A stretch of DNA of 9,636 bases from Myxococcota bacterium (GTDB lineage Bacteria > Myxococcota_A > UBA9160 > PR03). Below are positions 6,066 through 9,636 of the stretch, one piece after another. Every line of letters starts with the position of its first letter. Positions within the stretch are counted from its first letter, which is position 1. Under the pieces are notes generated by a model that was given only the letters and a program-made list of their open reading frames with translations, was not told the origin of the DNA and made no database searches. Location of the stretch: the NCBI GenBank assembly GCA_030066475.1, contig JASJBO010000287.1, forward strand, positions 1 through 9,636, read 5' to 3'. Position numbers and translations under genes: made by a program.

Positions 6066-6926
6066 TCAGTAGCCGTAGCGACCCGACTCGTCGTCGGTGC
6101 CGTTGAGCACCATGCCCAGCACGCGCCGCCGGTCGAGAACGTCGAGCGCCGCCTGCACCTCGGTTTGCGGCGTGCTGCCCGCCCGGACCACGACCACGAT
6201 GCCGTCGCACAGCTCGCTCAGGATCTTGGCGTCGGGCAGCGCCAGCGTCGGCGGCGTGTCGATGATCACGCGGTCGTAGCTCCTGGCCAGCTCCTCGACC
6301 AGGCTGCGCATGCGCTCGGAGGCGAGCAGCTCGCTGGGATTCGACGGCGTGCTACGCACCGGCAGCACCTCGAGATTGCAGCCCTCCACCGGGACGATCG
6401 CCTGCTCGAGCGGCACCTGGTCGGTGAGAACCTCGGCCAGGCCGCACTCGGGGCGCAGGTTCAGCGCGGCGTGCACCTTGGGCTTGCGCAGATCGCAGTC
6501 CACGAGCAGCACGCGGCGCCCCAGGCTCATCGCGGTCACGATCGCCAGATTGACGGCGGCGGTCGTCTTGCCCTCGCCCGGCGCGGCGCTGGTGATCGAG
6601 AGCGTCCGGACTGGGCGCTCCGCCCCGAGCGAGTCGAGTCGGGCGCGCAGCGTGCGGAACTGCTCGGCCACGAACGAATCGGGCTGAAGCAGCGAGATGC
6701 GGCGCTTGTTGATCGCGCCCGCGTCTTCGGTCGCCGCCCGGGCCGCCTTCCGTCCCTTGCGCCGGAACAGGCCGCGGAAGCGGTCGAGCCGGCCCGCCGC
6801 GGGGCGCGGCTGGCGCTCGGGGAGCGCGGCCCGCGGCGGCGCCGGGGCCGCCACCTCGCCGGGCACGGCGATCCGCTCGGCGCGTTGCGCCTCCGCGCGT
6901 CGTAGGGCGTCGTGGACCTTTCCCAT
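6066..6926 (-). CDS. XrtA-associated CpsD/CapB-type tyrosine autokinase
   Basis: This 286-residue soluble BY-kinase belongs to the CpsD/Wzc cytoplasmic-domain family and should cycle phosphorylation with the chain-length determinant to control polymer length and export. Walker A is SAAPGEGKTT (113-122), Walker A' is LLVDCDLRKP (140-149) and Walker B is VIIDTPP (220-226). The N-terminus, MGKVHDALRRAEAQ, resembles the opening of XrtA-associated autokinases. Residues 20-70 form a Pro/Ala/Arg-rich linker holding a basic aromatic patch, RFRGLFRRKGRK (49-60). The usual C-terminal tyrosine cluster is reduced to Tyr284 and Tyr286 in the final RYGY, so autophosphorylation capacity looks small. There is no transmembrane segment, so the membrane partner must be a separate protein, and the GumC-like gene two places upstream fits. 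The ATG at 6926-6924 has AGGAGAAGA at 6939-6931, and the gene lies 21 nt after the ATPase. A plain ParA/MinD-type ATPase is unlikely given the linker and neighbours. Confidence 0.94.
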   Translation of the reverse strand: MGKVHDALRRAEAQRAERIAVPGEVAAPAPPRAALPERQPRPAAGRLDRFRGLFRRKGRKAARAATEDAGAINKRRISLLQPDSFVAEQFRTLRARLDSLGAERPVRTLSITSAAPGEGKTTAAVNLAIVTAMSLGRRVLLVDCDLRKPKVHAALNLRPECGLAEVLTDQVPLEQAIVPVEGCNLEVLPVRSTPSNPSELLASERMRSLVEELARSYDRVIIDTPPTLALPDAKILSELCDGIVVVVRAGSTPQTEVQAALDVLDRRRVLGMVLNGTDDESGRYGY

Positions 6927-6947
6927 CGCTTCTTCTCCTGCGGCCGC

Positions 6948-7850
6948 TCAGCGGAAGATGGCGCGCAGCCGGCTCTTCCAGCGTCGTTCTTCGTCGCGCG
7001 GGGACTCCGGACCGTCGTCGTCGACCCCGCCGTGGTCGGCGCCCGGCTCCAGGCGCAGGTCGCTGGCGACCTCCTGGATCGCCTTGGCGTCGAGCACCGG
7101 CAGGTCGCGCGAGAAGCCCAGCAGCATCGCACCGTCGCACAGGATGTTGATCAGGCGGGGCACACCGCCGCTCATCCGGTGGAGCTGCTTGATGGCCGAG
7201 CGCCGGAAGATGCCCTTGCCGGTGTAGCCCGCCAGGCGCAGCCGCTCCTCGACATAGGCCGCCGTCTCGTCGGCGTCGAAGGGGCGCAGCTGGAAGCGCA
7301 GCACGATGCGCTGGCGGAGCTGGCGCAGCTCGCGGCGCGCGAGCATCTCGTCCAGCTCGGGCTGGCCCACCAGCATCACCTGGAGCAGCTTCGAGGTCGC
7401 GGTCTCGAGGTTCGAGAGGAGCCGGATCTCCTCGAGCATCTCGGTCGACAGGTTCTGCGCCTCGTCCACGATCAGCAGCGTCGACTCGTCGCGCTCCAGC
7501 CGCTCGATCAGGAACCGGTTCAGCGCGATCAGGTACTCGCCCTTGGTCTGGCAGCGCTCCTCGATGCCGTACTCGTCGAACAGGACCCGGAAGAAGTCGA
7601 GCGGCTCGAGCTTCGGGTTGAAGATGTAGGCCGAGGCGGTGCCGCTGTCGAGCTGGGAGAGCAGCGCGTGCAGCAACGTGGTCTTGCCGGTCCCGACCTC
7701 GCCCGAGAGCATCACGAAGCCCTTGCGCGCACGCACCCCGTAGATCAGCGTGGCCAGCGCCTCCTGGTGCGCGTCCCCCAGGTACAGGAACGCCGGATCG
7801 GGCGTCATCTCGAACGGCGGTCGGAGCAGGCCGTAGTACTCCAGATACAT
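6948..7850 (-). CDS. XrtA/PEP-CTERM-associated AAA-type ATPase (ExeA/GspA-like)
   Basis: This 300-residue protein matches the ATPase family (TIGR03015 type) found beside exosortase-linked EPS genes and related to GspA/ExeA. It opens with MYLEYYGLLRPPFEMTPDP, the family's typical start, followed by Walker A GEVGTGKTT (50-58), Walker B LLIVDEAQ (125-132), a sensor-like VGQPELDEML (161-170) and an arginine-rich RQRI (179-182). The C-terminal lid includes MSGGVPRLIN (226-235). Its biochemical job is not established; it is presumed to energise or organise the EPS export complex. After about residue 265 the protein has an acidic, likely disordered tail ending in the basic aromatic segment RRWKSRLRAIFR (289-300). 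The ATG at 7850-7848 has GGAGG 4 nt upstream. The reading frame runs open all the way to 9614, across the preceding gene, but this is a GC-driven shadow. It lies 17 nt after the chain-length determinant and 21 nt before the kinase. Confidence 0.94.
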   Translation of the reverse strand: MYLEYYGLLRPPFEMTPDPAFLYLGDAHQEALATLIYGVRARKGFVMLSGEVGTGKTTLLHALLSQLDSGTASAYIFNPKLEPLDFFRVLFDEYGIEERCQTKGEYLIALNRFLIERLERDESTLLIVDEAQNLSTEMLEEIRLLSNLETATSKLLQVMLVGQPELDEMLARRELRQLRQRIVLRFQLRPFDADETAAYVEERLRLAGYTGKGIFRRSAIKQLHRMSGGVPRLINILCDGAMLLGFSRDLPVLDAKAIQEVASDLRLEPGADHGGVDDDGPESPRDEERRWKSRLRAIFR

Positions 7851-7867
7851 CTCGCCTCCGCCGCTCG

Positions 7868-9502
7868 CTAGCCGGCCTGCCCTGCCGCCTGCGCCGCCTC
7901 GGGGCGCGACTCTGCGTCGTCCCCGGCGAGCAGGTGGGGCATGTTCAGGTACACGTAGCCCGCCGCAGCTCCCGTCAGGGTCACCCCGGCGACGAGGAGC
8001 GCCGCCGCCAGCTCGCGGACGCGCCGACGCCGAAGCGCGCGGCGGTCGGCATCGAGCAGGATGCCGGGAATCGAGGCGAGCACGGGAATGCGAAGCGAGT
8101 TCTGCACCGCGCTGGGATCGGAGTAGGACGAGTCCGCGGCCGTGAGCAGCACTCCGACGGCAACGCCCATCAGGATGCCGAGCAGCAGCCCGGTGACGAC
8201 GATCAGCGGGCGGTTGGGCGAGACCGGCGACGGCGGCGGATAGGCGGACTCGAGCACCCGGAACTGCTCGCCCTTCTGGCGGCGCTCCATGTTCGAGGCG
8301 ACCGCCGCGTCGAGTCGCTTCTCGCTGAACTCCTGGAAGCTGCCAGACAGGTGCAGGTAGCTGCGCTCGAGAGCGTCGAGCTGCTCGGCGACGCGAGGCG
8401 TCGCCGCGAGGCGTTCGTTGATCTCGCCGATCTGCTGTTGCAGCCGGTCGATCTCCTGAGCGGCGGCGTCGGCGCGCAGCGCCGCCCGCCGGGTCTGGGC
8501 CTCGGCCACCTGCTGGGCCGCGGAGGCGCGCCCCGCCAGCGGGTCGTCGTCTTCCTCCTCGCGCAGCAGCCGCTCGCGCAGCGCCTCCATCTCGATCGTG
8601 GTCGCGACGACGTCGGGGTGCTTGTCGGTGAATCCCCGCGCGCGCAGCTCCGAGAGGTCCATCTCGAGCAGCCGCAGGCGCAGCGCCGGACTGGTCACGT
8701 CGCCGACCACCCCCGTCCGGGCCTCGTCGACCACCAACGACGCTGACTGCTGCCCGTAGAAGGCCTCGTCGCTCTGCGCCTCCGTCAAGCGGAACTGCGC
8801 CAGGCGCATCTCGTCGACCGCGCGCTGAAGGGCGCGCTGGTTGGCGTCCAGCTCCTCGGGCAGGCTGCCGGAGTTCTCTGCCTTGACCTGGGCGATCTGC
8901 GCTTCGATCTCGCGGATGCGTCCGGCGAGCCGGGCGAGCTCGCTCTCGATGAACTCGGCGGTGTCGCCCGACACCTGGATCCGCTCGCGGATGTGCTCGT
9001 CGATGAAGTCGCCGGCGAGTCGGTTCGCCACGGCGGCCGCCGTCTGGGCGGAGGAGTCGCGGAACTTGAGGCGGAAGGTGTTGATCTCGGGCGCCGAGCG
9101 CCGGAGCAAGGTCTCCTCGACCAGTTCTGGGAGCACGGGCTGGACCTCGATCTTCGAGCGCATGTACTCGATGATCTCCTCGCGCGTCATCTCCTCCGAC
9201 TCCTCCGCATAGAGACCGAGGTCGTCGATGATCCGCGAGAGCCGGGGCCGGCTCAGGATCTGCATCGTCATCAGGTGCAGGCGGTTGGTGATGTCGCCCT
9301 GATCCAGCCCGCCCTCGACCAGCTTGCGGGAGATCGTCTGGGGCTCTACGAGGAGCGTCGTGGACGCCTGGAAGGTGTTGGGCAGCACGGCCGCCAGCAC
9401 GATGCTGATCAGGAAGATCGTCTCGGCGACGACGATCATTTTTCTCAGGTGGCGCCGGAACACCCGCTTGAGGTCTCTGAGATCGAAGGTCTGCTCGTCC
9501 AT
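7868..9502 (-). CDS. XrtA-type polysaccharide chain-length determinant (Wzz/GumC family)
   Basis: This 544-residue inner-membrane polysaccharide co-polymerase is predicted to set EPS chain length and link the inner membrane to the export channel. A Wzz domain occupies the N-terminal ~110 residues with TM1 at about 22-40. A long periplasmic region rich in Glu, Arg, Ala and Leu, with probable coiled coil around 180-250, 275-315 and 330-385, leads into the GNVR-like segment near 380-420. The proline motif YPPPSPVSPNRP (421-432) precedes TM2 (433-454). Next come DSSYSDPSAVQNSLRIPVL and IPGI, recalling the linker before the kinase in Wzc. A basic stretch RRALRRRRVRE (487-497) and a third hydrophobic segment (498-519) follow. 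The kinase domain is absent and encoded separately. TM3 puts the Ala/Glu-rich C-terminus in the periplasm by the positive-inside rule, a layout seen in XrtA-system determinants. The ATG at 9502-9500 has AGAAGGA at 9516-9510. Confidence 0.95.
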   Translation of the reverse strand: MDEQTFDLRDLKRVFRRHLRKMIVVAETIFLISIVLAAVLPNTFQASTTLLVEPQTISRKLVEGGLDQGDITNRLHLMTMQILSRPRLSRIIDDLGLYAEESEEMTREEIIEYMRSKIEVQPVLPELVEETLLRRSAPEINTFRLKFRDSSAQTAAAVANRLAGDFIDEHIRERIQVSGDTAEFIESELARLAGRIREIEAQIAQVKAENSGSLPEELDANQRALQRAVDEMRLAQFRLTEAQSDEAFYGQQSASLVVDEARTGVVGDVTSPALRLRLLEMDLSELRARGFTDKHPDVVATTIEMEALRERLLREEEDDDPLAGRASAAQQVAEAQTRRAALRADAAAQEIDRLQQQIGEINERLAATPRVAEQLDALERSYLHLSGSFQEFSEKRLDAAVASNMERRQKGEQFRVLESAYPPPSPVSPNRPLIVVTGLLLGILMGVAVGVLLTAADSSYSDPSAVQNSLRIPVLASIPGILLDADRRALRRRRVRELAAALLVAGVTLTGAAAGYVYLNMPHLLAGDDAESRPEAAQAAGQAG

Positions 9503-9531
9503 CCGCTCGTCCTTCTGGTCGCGACGCCCGT

Positions 9532-9636
9532 CTACAGTTTGATCGCTTCGAATTCCCAGCGGAACCCGAACTCGATCCGGAGGTCGTGCACGTTGCCTCG
9601 CCGACTGAGGTCACCGTCAGACTCCTGCCGGAGCCA
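9532..9636 (-). CDS. 3' end of an unidentified gene, possibly an outer-membrane beta-barrel protein
   Basis: Only the last 34 codons and a TAG stop (9534-9532) are present; the rest lies beyond the right edge. The frame was picked because most third positions are G or C and the peptide makes structural sense, while one of the other two frames hits a stop within six codons. The final residues, LRIEFGFRWEFEAIKL, alternate hydrophobic (L, I, F, F, W, F, A) and polar (R, E, G, R, E, E) side chains, as in the last strand of an outer-membrane barrel, although five residues follow the WEF. XrtA EPS loci often include a system-associated outer-membrane protein, and that is my best guess. The stop is 29 nt before the chain-length determinant, consistent with one operon. 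Identity is unproven; a Wza-type export protein would not normally end like this. Confidence 0.5.
   Translation of the reverse strand, partial: WLRQESDGDLSRRGNVHDLRIEFGFRWEFEAIKL

Noticed and set aside
7851..9614. Upstream extension of the ATPase frame to 888 codons
   Set aside because: The extra 588 codons overlap the chain-length determinant out of frame and are Arg/Gly/Ala-rich. The family start MYLEYYGL with GGAGG upstream fixes the true start at 7850.

Overview
The window is a gene-dense, very GC-rich stretch (roughly 70% by eye) in which every convincing gene lies on the minus strand. It reads as one polysaccharide operon, transcribed from high to low coordinates. The GC-loaded third positions, frequent GTG starts and XrtA/PEP-CTERM-type exopolysaccharide (EPS) assembly genes suggest a high-GC Gram-negative bacterium, for example a deltaproteobacterial lineage in the broad sense such as Myxococcota or Binatota. 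The phylum is a guess from style, not from a marker gene.

In transcription order: (1) 9532-9636, the last 34 codons of an unidentified gene whose end looks like an outer-membrane beta-strand; (2) 7868-9502, a Wzz/GumC-type chain-length determinant; (3) 6948-7850, an XrtA-associated AAA-type ATPase; (4) 6066-6926, a stand-alone CpsD-type tyrosine autokinase; (5) 4957-6033, an MraY/WecA-type undecaprenyl-phosphate sugar-1-phosphate transferase; (6) 3959-4960, GDP-mannose 4,6-dehydratase; (7) 3003-3962, a UDP-glucuronate 4-epimerase-like SDR; (8) 2071-3006, a WbpP-like UDP-HexNAc 4-epimerase; (9) 744-2057, UDP-glucose 6-dehydrogenase; (10) 1-743, the 5' two thirds of mannose-1-phosphate guanylyltransferase, cut by the window edge.

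The first half holds the assembly machinery: chain-length control, its kinase, a partner ATPase and the lipid-linked initiating transferase. The second half holds sugar-nucleotide supply: GDP-mannose and GDP-4-keto-6-deoxymannose from manC and gmd, UDP-glucuronate and probably UDP-galacturonate from ugd and the epimerase-like gene, and UDP-GalNAc or UDP-Gal from the WbpP-like gene. An acidic heteropolysaccharide with a HexNAc at the reducing end and a 6-deoxyhexose is the simplest prediction. No glycosyltransferase that extends the chain, no Wzx/Wzy, no Wza-type export protein and no exosortase lies in the window; these should flank it or lie elsewhere.

The largest gap between genes is 32 nt, so there is no sizeable non-coding region, and I see no internal promoter, terminator, tRNA, CRISPR or mobile element. 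Assembly genes are separated by 17-32 nt and mostly carry clear Shine-Dalgarno sequences. From the transferase onward the genes overlap by 4 nt or nearly abut, pointing to translational coupling. Nothing here is a wholly unknown system. The most interesting points are the direct fusion of an XrtA-type assembly module with a sugar-nucleotide block, the residue-level clues to epimerase specificity, the missing reductase for the GMD product, and the in-frame ugd/manC junction.
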